From assembly GCA_002898735.1 (NCBI GenBank), contig BEHY01000024.1, forward strand, positions 1 through 38,216: DNA of 38,216 nt. The letters run 5' to 3'. Numbering within the stretch: position 1 is the stretch's first letter; every line of letters starts with the position of its first letter. This DNA comes from Candidatus Thermoflexus japonica (GTDB lineage: Bacteria; Chloroflexota; Anaerolineae; Thermoflexales; Thermoflexaceae). The notes under the pieces are model-generated. The model had not been told where the DNA came from and did no database searches. It saw only the letters and a list, made by a program, of their open reading frames with translations. This document shows positions 7,803-15,788 of this stretch, one piece after another. The translations under genes were made by a program, and so were the position numbers.

Positions 7803-8110
7803 TCTCATTGGGGCCAGGATCGCCATGCATTGTTCCAGAGCTACCCGGAAAGCGTCTTTCCCGGCAGTCCGGCGAGGTCTCTTCCGGATCACGCCGTGGA
7901 TGCGCCGTTGCCACTTCTGGACCATCTGGGCGACTGCCGATTGCTGACCCCCCGCTCTCCTCTGTTACCGAGCCTCCTGCGTCGATGGTTCCCTGGACGC
8001 ATAGGGTGGAGCCGCATCGCTGTTCTGCACCCGGGATCCATCCAGAGGGGCCCCTTCTCAAGCCTGCCCGGCTGCGCGAACGTCCATTTCTTTTCAGGAG
8101 GAAGAGCCCC
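7803..8110 (+). other. Long untranslated leader before the saccharopine-dehydrogenase-like gene, with a T-box-like segment
   Basis: About 310 bases lie between the predicted transcription start and the start codon. AGGGTGGAGCCGCA (8003-8016) matches the T-box core AGGGTGGNACCGCG at 12 of 14 positions. GGACG (7994-7998) just before it can pair with CGTCC (8081-8085), close to the ribosome binding site at 8096-8101. I could not recognise a stem I with a specifier loop, so a T-box is only a possibility. No reading frame in the leader has a ribosome binding site. Confidence 0.3.
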
Positions 8111-9256
8111 ATGCGGATACTGGCCCTTGGTGGAGCCGGTGCGGTGGCCCAGGAGGCCACCCGGGATCTGTGTCGATACGGCAGCTTCTTCCGCGAGATT
8201 GTGATCGCCGATATCGACCCGGAAAAGGCGGAGCGCCTCGCCCGCGAGATCGGGGACCCGCGCCTCCGGGTGATCCCCCTCGATGTTCGGGATGAGGAGG
8301 CACTCGTTCGGCAGATCCGCGGTTTCGATGTGGTCATGAACGGCCTTCCCTTCGCTTACGACGTCCTGGTGACGCGAGCGTGCGTGGAGGCGGGGGTGAG
8401 CGGGGTGGATCTGGCTTTCGATGAGGCGCAGTTCGATCTGGACGAGGAGGCCCGATCCAGGGGGATGGTGTTCATCCCCGGGGTGGGCGCGACGCCGGGG
8501 ACCACGAACGTGATGGCCGCCCACGGGGCACGTCATATGGATCAGGTGGAGGGGATTGAGATCGCCTTCGCCGCCTTCCGGTGCCTGGCGCCCTCCCCAG
8601 GCCTGTTGCGCACCACCCTGTGGGAGTTCAACCCGGAGGAGCCGGAACGAGAAACGGTTTACTGGGAAGATGGGGCATGGCGGCCGGCCCCGCCGTTCTC
8701 CGGGGAGAAGCGGGTTCGCTTCCATGAACAGATCGGGGAACAAACCGTGTATTATGTGCCCCACGATGAGGCTCGAACCCTGCCGCGCTCGTTTCCGGGC
8801 CTCCGTCGGGCGGCGGTCCGGGGATGTTTCCCACCCCATGTGATGCGGGCGATGCGTGCCCTCTACGAGATGGGGGCGCTCTCCTCCGTCCCGGTTCCGG
8901 TAGATGGGAAAACCTATCCGGCCATCGACCTGGTCGCCCGCCTTTTATCAGCGCTCCCCGCTTCCCGGGAGAACCCGATCTGGGCCTATGGGCTTGTGGT
9001 GGAGGTCTATGGCCGGAAGGACGGGCGTCCGCGCACGGTGACGTTGCGCAACCGTCACCCTCCCCAGGACGTGTGGGGTGGGGAGGCCGCCTATTACCGG
9101 AACATCGGCGTCCCCCTGAGCGTTGCGGCGCAGATGATCGCCCGCGGCGAGATCACCGCCCGGGGGGTGGTCCCGCCGGAGCGGGCGATCCCGCCGGAAC
9201 GGTTCTTCGAGGAGCTGGCCCGGAGGGGCATTGAGATCGTTGAGGAAATGGGGTGA
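8111..9256 (+). CDS. Saccharopine-dehydrogenase-like NAD(P)-dependent oxidoreductase
   Basis: 381 residues. The N-terminus has a Rossmann fold (ILALGGAGAVAQEATRDL, a variant of GxGxxG, then IADIDPEKAERLA). It is followed by the family's NGLPFAYDVLVTRACVEAGVSGVDL segment and GATPGTTNVMAAHG. The family includes saccharopine dehydrogenase, homospermidine and carboxyspermidine enzymes and other imine-forming reductases, which reversibly join an amino acid or amine to a keto acid or aldehyde. The substrate is unknown. AGGAGG at 8096-8101 decides the ATG at 8111, though the frame is open further upstream. A class III aminotransferase follows 116 bases later, and the two probably act on the same amino compound. 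Confidence 0.85.
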   Translation: MRILALGGAGAVAQEATRDLCRYGSFFREIVIADIDPEKAERLAREIGDPRLRVIPLDVRDEEALVRQIRGFDVVMNGLPFAYDVLVTRACVEAGVSGVDLAFDEAQFDLDEEARSRGMVFIPGVGATPGTTNVMAAHGARHMDQVEGIEIAFAAFRCLAPSPGLLRTTLWEFNPEEPERETVYWEDGAWRPAPPFSGEKRVRFHEQIGEQTVYYVPHDEARTLPRSFPGLRRAAVRGCFPPHVMRAMRALYEMGALSSVPVPVDGKTYPAIDLVARLLSALPASRENPIWAYGLVVEVYGRKDGRPRTVTLRNRHPPQDVWGGEAAYYRNIGVPLSVAAQMIARGEITARGVVPPERAIPPERFFEELARRGIEIVEEMG

Positions 9257-9372
9257 AGGCAGGGGGCGCGCAGCGAGTTTCCCTGCTAGACCTGAAAAAA
9301 GATGAGGATCCTTCCCCTTCTCGGACTGACAGCCCAACCGCATAAGTCCTATTCCAAAAACAGGAGGTTATC

Positions 9373-10722
9373 ATGCGTCACTGGCCGAAAACCCGGGAGC
9401 GTTTCCGTCGTGCCAAGGAGGTGATGCCCTGGGGGGTCACCTCGAACTTCCGCTACTGGGGCGATGATCAGACGATCGTCGTCCATCGCGGCGAGGGCCC
9501 TTACATCTACGACCTGGACGGCAACCGCTATATCGATTACCGCCTGGGCTATGGTCCGGTGATCCTGGGCCATGGCCACCCCGCTGTGGTGGAGCGAGTC
9601 AGCGAGGCCATCCGCGACGGCGTGATCTTCGCCGCCACCACCGAGTGGGAGATCCGCGCTGCGGAGCGGATCATCCGCATGACCGGCGTGGATATGGTGC
9701 GCTTCTCCAATTCGGGAACCGAAGCCACCATGCACGCCCTGCGGATCGCTCGGGCTTACACGGGTCGGGAAAAGGTCATCAAGTTCGAGGGCCAGTATCA
9801 CGGCCACCACGATTATCTGCTCTTCTCCACCGCCATGGCCCTCCGGCAGGCGATGGGCAGCCGCCGTCATCCCATCCCCGTCACCGCCAGCTCCGGCATC
9901 CCGCGGGTGATCGCCGACCTGGTCATCACGCTGCCCTTCAACGACTTTGAGGCCGTGGAACGAACGGTGAAGGCGAAATGGGGGGATATCGCCGCGATTA
10001 TCGTGGAGCCCATGCTGGGCAACAGCGCGGCGATCATGCCTCACCCCGAGTTCCTCCCCTTCCTGCGGCGCCTCTGCGATGAATACGGCATCGTCCTGAT
10101 CTTCGACGAGGTCAAGACCGGTTTCCGCATCGCCCGGGGCGGGGCACAGGAGTTCTTCGGCGTGCGGGCGGATCTGGTCACTTACGCCAAGGCGATGGGG
10201 AACGGCTTCCCCATCTCCGCGATCGGCGGCCGGCGGGAGATCATGATGACCATCGAGCCGGGCGCGGTCGCCCATGCCGGCACATATAATGGGAACGTGG
10301 TGGGCACCGCCGCAGCGGATGCCACCCTGGAGGTCCTGGAGACGACCGATGCGCTGGAGCGGGCTGCCCGGGCCGGCGAACGGCTGATGAAAGGGATCAG
10401 CGAGATCCTGACCGAAGCGGGCGTTCCGCACGCGGTCTCCGGCCATCCGAACATGTTCAGCTTCCTGTTGAATTTCGAGGGGACCCCGCGGGATCACCGG
10501 GATACCATGCGCAGCGATATTGAGCTGTATGCCGAAATCGGCCTGGCATGCTATGAGCGCGGGGTGATGTTCGAGGTGGATCCCCGGGAGCCGTGGTTCA
10601 CGTGTGCGGCTCATACCCCGGAAGTGGTTGACGAGACGCTGAACCGCTTCGCCGACGCCGTGCGCGCGGTCCTCAAAGGCAAGCGCATCGGGCCGGCCGA
10701 GGTGACCTCGGTCGGAAAGTGA
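9373..10722 (+). CDS. Class III PLP-dependent aminotransferase, glutamate-1-semialdehyde aminomutase-like
   Basis: 449 residues. The fold-type I features are clear: SNSGTEATMHALRIARAYTGR, YHGHHD, VEPMLGN, the aspartate stretch IFDEVKTGFR, and the PLP lysine K273 in TYAKAMGNG. The closest named family is glutamate-1-semialdehyde 2,1-aminomutase (HemL), but divergent members with other amine or omega-amino acid substrates are common. The pairing with a saccharopine-dehydrogenase-like gene rather than haem genes makes a catabolic or polyamine-type aminotransferase at least as likely as HemL. AGGAGGT stands four bases before the ATG. Its final codons overlap a possible GTG start of the next gene by four bases. 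Confidence 0.85.
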   Translation: MRHWPKTRERFRRAKEVMPWGVTSNFRYWGDDQTIVVHRGEGPYIYDLDGNRYIDYRLGYGPVILGHGHPAVVERVSEAIRDGVIFAATTEWEIRAAERIIRMTGVDMVRFSNSGTEATMHALRIARAYTGREKVIKFEGQYHGHHDYLLFSTAMALRQAMGSRRHPIPVTASSGIPRVIADLVITLPFNDFEAVERTVKAKWGDIAAIIVEPMLGNSAAIMPHPEFLPFLRRLCDEYGIVLIFDEVKTGFRIARGGAQEFFGVRADLVTYAKAMGNGFPISAIGGRREIMMTIEPGAVAHAGTYNGNVVGTAAADATLEVLETTDALERAARAGERLMKGISEILTEAGVPHAVSGHPNMFSFLLNFEGTPRDHRDTMRSDIELYAEIGLACYERGVMFEVDPREPWFTCAAHTPEVVDETLNRFADAVRAVLKGKRIGPAEVTSVGK

Positions 10723-11972
10723 GGCTGGGCTGTCGAAGGCGGCCCCCATCCCCCGCGCCTGGAGGAGGAGCATCCATTCTTCCAGGGATCCCGGCGGCGT
10801 GTGTCCCGGAATTCGCAACCGGATCAAGCGCAAGCGTGCGCTGGAAAGTTCGCCCGGAGGATTTTCAGGTTGAGGAAATCGTGGAGCTCCCGCTCCGGCC
10901 CGGAGGCCCATACGTCCTGTATCGGGTTCACAAGCGGGAGCGAACTACCCTGGAGGTCCAGGCCGAGCTGGCCGCGCGGCTGGGAATCCCCCAGCGTGCG
11001 GTGATTTTCCCCGCCCTCAAGGATCGGGAGGCCATCGCCGTTCAGATCGCCGCTGTCCGGGGCCGGGGGCCGGATCGGATTCAGGGCCGTGGCTTCGAGG
11101 CCGTTCGCATCGGTGAGGCGGATCGCCCATTGCGCCCCCGGGATCTGAGGGGGAACCGGTTTGTGGTTCGACTTCGGGAGCTGGATGAGCTCGAGATCGA
11201 GCGGCTGCCGGCGGCGGTGGCCGCCCTGGCGCTCCAGGGTTTCCCCAATTATTTCGATGATCAGCGCTTCGGATCATGGAGCCCCGAGGCGGGATTCATC
11301 GGCCGGCCGCTTCTCCTGGGCCAGGCGGAGGAGGTCCTCCGGATCTATCTGACCGTCCCTATGATAGGCGATTCGCCGGAGGTGCGGGCCTTCAAAGCCG
11401 AAGCGCGGGCCTGGTGGGGGAACTGGGCTGCGATGCAGAGGCGGGCGCCTCGCCCATCGAATTACCGAAGTGTGCTCACCTTTCTGAGCGATCATCCGAC
11501 GGACTGGCGGGGGGCGGTGCGGCGCATCCCCGCGCGCCTGCGGGCCTTATGGGTGGATGCCTGTCGGGCCTGGATCTGGAACAGGGCGCTCCGATGGGTA
11601 TGGGTATCGCTTCCCCATCTTGAGATCGAGATCCGGGGAGAACGGTTCCCCGTGCCCCGGGAACCACCCCAGGAGATGGAGGCGATCGTGGGACTGCCCC
11701 ACCGGCGGGCTCGCTATGAATCCCCATGGTCCGAGGCGATGGCCGCGGCGCTGGCGGAGGAGGGGCTATCCCTTTCCCATTTCCGGAAGGGAGCGTTGCT
11801 GGAGGACGCCCCTCCACCGACCCGACGGCCGGTGTGGTGTCGGCCGCTGGCCCTGGACCTTCGGGATCTTCAGCCGGACCGGCGGGAGGGCGTCCTGGTT
11901 TTTGAGTTGCCGCCCGGAAGTTATGGAACCATGCTGCTGAAATCTCTGGCGGCATGGATCCGGAGCGTTTGA
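10719..11972 (+). CDS. truD: tRNA pseudouridine synthase TruD
   Basis: Up to 417 residues. TruD makes pseudouridine in tRNA (position 13 in E. coli). The catalytic Asp lies in PALKDREAIAVQ, the family motif FPNYFDDQRFGSW follows, and the C-terminal GSYGTMLLKSL is typical. The homologous part starts around VRWKVRPEDFQVEEIVELP (residue 40). The start is uncertain. The GTG at 10719 overlaps the previous stop but has no good ribosome binding site. GGAGGAGGAG (10761-10770) stands just before an in-frame ATT at 10776, and an in-frame GTG at 10836 begins the conserved domain. The first 20-40 residues listed may therefore not be made. It is probably read with the aminotransferase by position only, with no functional link. 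Confidence 0.9.
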   Translation: MRLGCRRRPPSPAPGGGASILPGIPAACVPEFATGSSASVRWKVRPEDFQVEEIVELPLRPGGPYVLYRVHKRERTTLEVQAELAARLGIPQRAVIFPALKDREAIAVQIAAVRGRGPDRIQGRGFEAVRIGEADRPLRPRDLRGNRFVVRLRELDELEIERLPAAVAALALQGFPNYFDDQRFGSWSPEAGFIGRPLLLGQAEEVLRIYLTVPMIGDSPEVRAFKAEARAWWGNWAAMQRRAPRPSNYRSVLTFLSDHPTDWRGAVRRIPARLRALWVDACRAWIWNRALRWVWVSLPHLEIEIRGERFPVPREPPQEMEAIVGLPHRRARYESPWSEAMAAALAEEGLSLSHFRKGALLEDAPPPTRRPVWCRPLALDLRDLQPDRREGVLVFELPPGSYGTMLLKSLAAWIRSV

Positions 11973-12008
11973 GGTCTGAGACTTGCGCTCCCGGTCACGG
12001 ATCAGATG

Positions 12009-12027
12009 GACAGGGAGCCCTCCTGTC
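12009..12027 (+). terminator. Weak terminator-like hairpin after truD
   Basis: GACAGG (12009-12014) pairs with CCTGTC (12022-12027), and a pyrimidine run TTCTCC follows. The stem is only 6 bp and there is no real T tract. Confidence 0.3.
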
Positions 12028-12096
12028 TTCTCCGATTCAAGCCCATGGACCCGGGTCCTAATTGGAGAATAACTTCCGATTTTCAGGTCCGGGCGA

Positions 12097-12126
12097 TTGA
12101 CGGCTTTTCCGGCTTTATGTTATAGT
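12097..12126 (+). promoter_or_regulatory. Promoter of the Rieske / cytochrome b / cytochrome c operon
   Basis: TTGACG (12097-12102), an 18-base spacer and TATAGT (12121-12126), with a TGT extended -10 just before it. The predicted start near 12133 leaves a leader of about 245 bases. That leader is GC-rich and I recognise no named RNA element in it. The stretch from 11973 to the promoter otherwise holds only the weak hairpin after truD. Confidence 0.75.
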
Positions 12127-12379
12127 GACCGTGTTGAAGGGATGCGGAGGGCTGCTGGAGGCGGCCTGAGGGGGGCTCCCGCCCTTCGAAGGACATGTTC
12201 CCCTTCGATCCTCTTCGATAGCGGATGGCCGGATAGGAGGCGGCCTGGCCGTCCTGGTTGTGGATTTGCTCTCCTCTTTTGGGGCCAGCCCGGCCTCAGG
12301 GGAGCAGACCATCGGGCCTTCCTGATCGGGGCCCAGCGGTGTGAATCCTGAGCCTGTTGGCAGGCACGAGGAGGGAGAG

Positions 12380-12949
12380 ATGGCGGAGGCGCAGGCGATT
12401 CCGACGGCGGCGACGCCGGGCATCACCCGGCGGGAGTTTTTAACTTATGTCTGGGCGGCCTCTATGGCCCTCTTTATGGCGGAGCTGGGTGGGCTGAGCG
12501 TCCTCTTCGCTCTGCCCCGCTTCAAAGTGGGGGAGTTCGGCGGGATCTTCCCCTTCGGCCGAGCCGGGGAGGTGCTGCCGAAGGTCGGCGAGGGGCCGAA
12601 GGAGTTCCCGGAGGCCAAGATCTGGCTGGTCAATACGGAGAAAGGGATCCTGGCCATCTACAAGGTCTGCACTCACCTGGGTTGCCTCTACAAATGGGTC
12701 CCCAGCAATTTCCGCTTTGAGTGCCCGTGCCACGGCTCCAAGTTCCAGCTGGACGGGACCTACATTGAGGGGCCGGCCCCCCGCGATCTGGATCGCTTTG
12801 TGATCTACCTGAAGGACGCCAGCGGGCGCATCGTGGCCCAGACGGATCCGCAGGGCGATCCGCTGCCGGTTCCGGATCCGAACCTGATCATCGAGGTGGA
12901 CACCGGGAAGAAGATCCTGGGGAAGCCGGCGGAGAAGAAGCGGGTTTAG
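12380..12949 (+). CDS. Rieske iron-sulfur protein of a menaquinol:cytochrome c oxidoreductase
   Basis: 189 residues. The N-terminus has a twin-arginine pattern (TRREFL) followed by one hydrophobic segment that stays as membrane anchor. The Rieske domain has C97-T-H99-L-G-C102 and C115-P-C117-H118-G-S. By family knowledge C97, H99, C115 and H118 bind the 2Fe-2S cluster and C102-C117 form a disulfide. It takes one electron from quinol bound at the Qo site of cytochrome b and passes it to cytochrome c. GAGGAGGGAG stands directly before the ATG at 12380, which I prefer to an upstream in-frame ATG at 12341. First gene of a three-gene operon with cytochrome b (81 bases later) and the dihaem cytochrome c. 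Confidence 0.95.
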   Translation: MAEAQAIPTAATPGITRREFLTYVWAASMALFMAELGGLSVLFALPRFKVGEFGGIFPFGRAGEVLPKVGEGPKEFPEAKIWLVNTEKGILAIYKVCTHLGCLYKWVPSNFRFECPCHGSKFQLDGTYIEGPAPRDLDRFVIYLKDASGRIVAQTDPQGDPLPVPDPNLIIEVDTGKKILGKPAEKKRV

Positions 12950-13030
12950 CGCCGTCTCCTGTCCCAATGGGCCCTTTCATGGGCTTCCTGATCCTGGGAT
13001 GACTTTCAGGAGCGATGAGGAGGAAACCCG

Positions 13031-14725
13031 ATGGCGTTGCGGTGGCCTGAACCGATCCCCACCTTGCAGAAAGAGGTTCAACAATACGGATGGCGCCGGG
13101 TGATCTTCATGCACCTGGACGAGCTGGTCACCCGGGTGACCGCGGGCATCCCGCTCACCGAGGTGCGTAACATCATCCGGGGCGAGCCCCCGCCTCGACC
13201 CAACCCGCGGGTGAAGCCCCACACGGAGGGCTTCATCCTCCACATCAAGCCCTCCTTCTACCACGAGGCGGTGACCCGGCTCTATCCCACCTTCCGGCTG
13301 GGGCTGCTGAGTTTTTACCTGTTCTTGATCGAGACCATCACCGGCATTTTCCTGATGATCTTCTACACGCCCTCGCCCCTGGTGGCCTACGAGAACATGC
13401 TCCGCATTCTCAATAATGTCCCCTTCGGCCAGCTGATGCGGGACGTCCACCGGCTGGGGGCGGAGGCGATGGTGGTGGCGGTGATGCTGCACATGCTGCG
13501 CACGTTTTTCACCGCCTCCTACAAGCGTCCCCGTCAGTTCACGTGGGCCACGGGGGTGATCCTGCTGGTCTTCACCCTTTTCCTCTCGTTCAGCGGATAC
13601 CTGCTGCCGTGGGACCAGCTGTCCTACTGGGCGGTGACCATCGGGACGAGCATGGCCGAGGCCACGCCGCCGCCGGCGCTGGGGCGGATCGTCAACCTGA
13701 TCCTGCGCGGGGCGCCGGATATCGGGGCCGCCGGGCTGTTGCGCTTCTACCTGCTCCACGTGATCTTCCTGCCCCTGCTGCTCTTCTTCATCTTCTTCGT
13801 GCACTACTACAAGGTGGTGCGCCACGGCCTCTCGCTGCCCCCGGAGGTGGAGGCGGTGGGCGATGACACAGCCCGCAAGGTGCCGCCGGAGAAGCGGGTG
13901 CCCTACATCCCGGATATCGCCATCCAGGAGGCGCTGTGGGGGATCGGCCTGATCGCCTTCCTGGTGATCGGGGCGGCCTTCTTCTACGACGCGCCCCTGG
14001 AGCAGCACGCCGATCCGCTGAACACGCCGCTGCACACCACGGCGCCCTGGTATTTCCTCTGGCTTCAGGGATTGTTGAAGGACCCCTTCCTGCTGGCGCT
14101 GGATCGCCTGGGCCTGCCCCGCCCACCTTCCACCATTTACAACAGCAAAATGATCATGGGGGTGATCCTGCCCGGGCTGATCCTGTTCTTCCTGCTGATC
14201 ATGCCCTACCTGGACTTCAACATCAGCCGGCGCTATTCCCATCGGCGCAAGGCCCTGGTGGCGGGGCTGGTCGGGGTGTCGGCCTGGACCCTGCTGACCT
14301 ATATGGGGACGCCGGCCTTCGCAGTCACCTCCTCGGCGGATGTGGAGGTCCTGCAGGAGTTCATGCCCCTTAACCCCGACCCCCTGTTCGGCGAGGGGAA
14401 GGTGCGGACCATCCCTTATGAACAGCTTGTCCCAGGCACGTATGACACGCGGAGCCTGCAACCGCCTGCGGATGCCCCCCGGCTGGCCCGGGTGCTGGAG
14501 GATCTGAAGCGCCGCGTTGAGACCGATCCACACCTGCCTCAGGGCTATGCGATCGTGCGCATCAGCGAGGTCCAGGCCGGCCTGAAGCGTTTCGAGATCA
14601 CGCTTCGATGGCTCAAGCTGGATGAACACCATCAGCCGGTCCGGGACGAGCAGGGCAACCCGGTCTTCCAGGAGGCCAAACGGGCCATCTATCTCCACCG
14701 GGATAGCACCCACGGGGGTGGGTGA
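13031..14725 (+). CDS. Cytochrome b subunit, full-length, with a soluble C-terminal extension
   Basis: 564 residues. The N-terminal cytochrome b6-like half carries four haem ligands, H140 and H154 on one helix and H243 and H258 on another. The second pair is 15 apart, as in b6f-type proteins. The C-terminal half with more membrane helices ends near residue 430, so both halves are in one chain. A soluble tail of about 135 residues follows, without any CxxCH haem motif. The Qo-site motif, PEWY in most bc1 and PDWY in many menaquinone-using complexes, reads A338-P-W-Y341, so the acidic residue is missing. It oxidises quinol at Qo and reduces it at Qi, moving protons. AGGAGG precedes the ATG by about eight bases. 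Confidence 0.95.
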   Translation: MALRWPEPIPTLQKEVQQYGWRRVIFMHLDELVTRVTAGIPLTEVRNIIRGEPPPRPNPRVKPHTEGFILHIKPSFYHEAVTRLYPTFRLGLLSFYLFLIETITGIFLMIFYTPSPLVAYENMLRILNNVPFGQLMRDVHRLGAEAMVVAVMLHMLRTFFTASYKRPRQFTWATGVILLVFTLFLSFSGYLLPWDQLSYWAVTIGTSMAEATPPPALGRIVNLILRGAPDIGAAGLLRFYLLHVIFLPLLLFFIFFVHYYKVVRHGLSLPPEVEAVGDDTARKVPPEKRVPYIPDIAIQEALWGIGLIAFLVIGAAFFYDAPLEQHADPLNTPLHTTAPWYFLWLQGLLKDPFLLALDRLGLPRPPSTIYNSKMIMGVILPGLILFFLLIMPYLDFNISRRYSHRRKALVAGLVGVSAWTLLTYMGTPAFAVTSSADVEVLQEFMPLNPDPLFGEGKVRTIPYEQLVPGTYDTRSLQPPADAPRLARVLEDLKRRVETDPHLPQGYAIVRISEVQAGLKRFEITLRWLKLDEHHQPVRDEQGNPVFQEAKRAIYLHRDSTHGGG

Positions 14726-14826
14726 GCCTCCGCCCCGGGCGCATTCAGGCTGGGGGATGGCCACACCACGGTCATCCCCTTGCGCTTCGCCGGATCATTC
14801 TTCAGCCGAACTGCTGGAGGGAGTCG

Positions 14827-15711
14827 ATGTTCGACCTGGCGACCCGCCGGATCATCGGCGCAACCGTCCTGATGCTGGCCACGGTGATCACTATCGGTAT
14901 GGTCTGGCTCACGGAAGAGCAGCGGATGGCCCGTTACGAGGCTATCCATAAAGGCAAAGCCATCGAGAATGGAGCCCTCCTCTACGAACAGTATTGCGCT
15001 ACCTGCCATGGCCCGAACGGGGAAGGAGTCCCGGGGAAAGGGCCGGATCTCAATCCCGGCGTGTTCCAGCATTACGAAGAGCTCAAGCAGACGCAGAACT
15101 ACGCCAACTCCCTGCGCAACTTCATCAAATTGACCATCGCCGCCGGCCGCCCGATCCGCAGCACCTATCGAGCGGATGAGGTCTACGCCGAACCGATGCC
15201 CACCTGGTCCCAGGATTTCGGGGGGCCCTTGCGGCCGGATCAGATTGAGAACCTGGTGGAGTTCATCCTGAACTGGCAGGCGGCCGGGCCGACGCCAGCC
15301 CCCACTCCCTCCTTCGAGGCGGTGGGGACAGACCTCACGAAGCCGCTGCCGCCGGGGGATCCCAAGCGGGGCGAGGCCCTGTGGAACCAGGAGGTCAAAC
15401 AGGCCAGTGGCGCGGCCGCCTCCTGCAAGGCGTGCCACAGCCTGAAGCCGGGGGAGGTGATCGTCGGCCCGTCGTTGGCTGGCATCGCCACGACGGCGGC
15501 CCAGCGCATCCAGGCGCCGGATTACAAGGGCCAGGCGAAGACGCCCGAGGAATACATCCGCGAGTCCATCCAGCAGCCGAACGCCTACATCGTGGAGCCG
15601 GATAAATACGCCGCTGCCCCGGGCGTCTCCAAGATGCCGGCCACCCTGGGCAACCAGATGTCCGTGCAGGATCTGGCGGATCTGATCGCTTTCCTGATGA
15701 CGCTCAAATAA
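14827..15711 (+). CDS. Membrane-anchored dihaem cytochrome c
   Basis: 294 residues. One N-terminal hydrophobic segment (about 8-29) anchors it. Two cytochrome c domains follow, with haem-attachment motifs C57-A-T-C60-H61 and C200-K-A-C203-H204. They are joined by a Pro/Ala/Thr-rich linker around residue 160. Likely distal Met ligands lie in PMPTW and in KMPATLG. As third gene behind the Rieske protein and cytochrome b, it should take electrons from the Rieske cluster and hand them to a terminal oxidase or other acceptor, replacing cytochrome c1. GGAGGGAG stands just before the ATG at 14827, so I do not use the longer upstream frame that overlaps cytochrome b. A strong hairpin follows 43 bases after the stop. 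Confidence 0.93.
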   Translation: MFDLATRRIIGATVLMLATVITIGMVWLTEEQRMARYEAIHKGKAIENGALLYEQYCATCHGPNGEGVPGKGPDLNPGVFQHYEELKQTQNYANSLRNFIKLTIAAGRPIRSTYRADEVYAEPMPTWSQDFGGPLRPDQIENLVEFILNWQAAGPTPAPTPSFEAVGTDLTKPLPPGDPKRGEALWNQEVKQASGAAASCKACHSLKPGEVIVGPSLAGIATTAAQRIQAPDYKGQAKTPEEYIRESIQQPNAYIVEPDKYAAAPGVSKMPATLGNQMSVQDLADLIAFLMTLK

Positions 15712-15754
15712 CCCGGGGCTTGCCCAGGGCCCGTTCTACGGAAAGGCTGGAATT

Positions 15755-15788
15755 CAGGGGGGCGGCGAAGCCGCCCCCCTGATCTTTT
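15755..15788. terminator. Terminator between convergent genes
   Basis: A perfect 12-bp stem (15755-15766 with 15770-15781, loop GAA) is followed by TCTTTT on the plus strand. It ends the cytochrome operon and overlaps the stop of the leftward TIM-barrel gene, which may use the same stem. Confidence 0.85.

Noticed and set aside
9349..10911. 520-codon open frame on the minus strand opposite the aminotransferase
   Set aside because: Shadow frame. The real gene has the PLP lysine and all class III motifs.
12977..14764. 595-codon open frame on the minus strand opposite cytochrome b
   Set aside because: Gln/Gly/His/Arg-rich shadow of a high-GC gene. The plus strand carries all cytochrome b haem ligands and a ribosome binding site.
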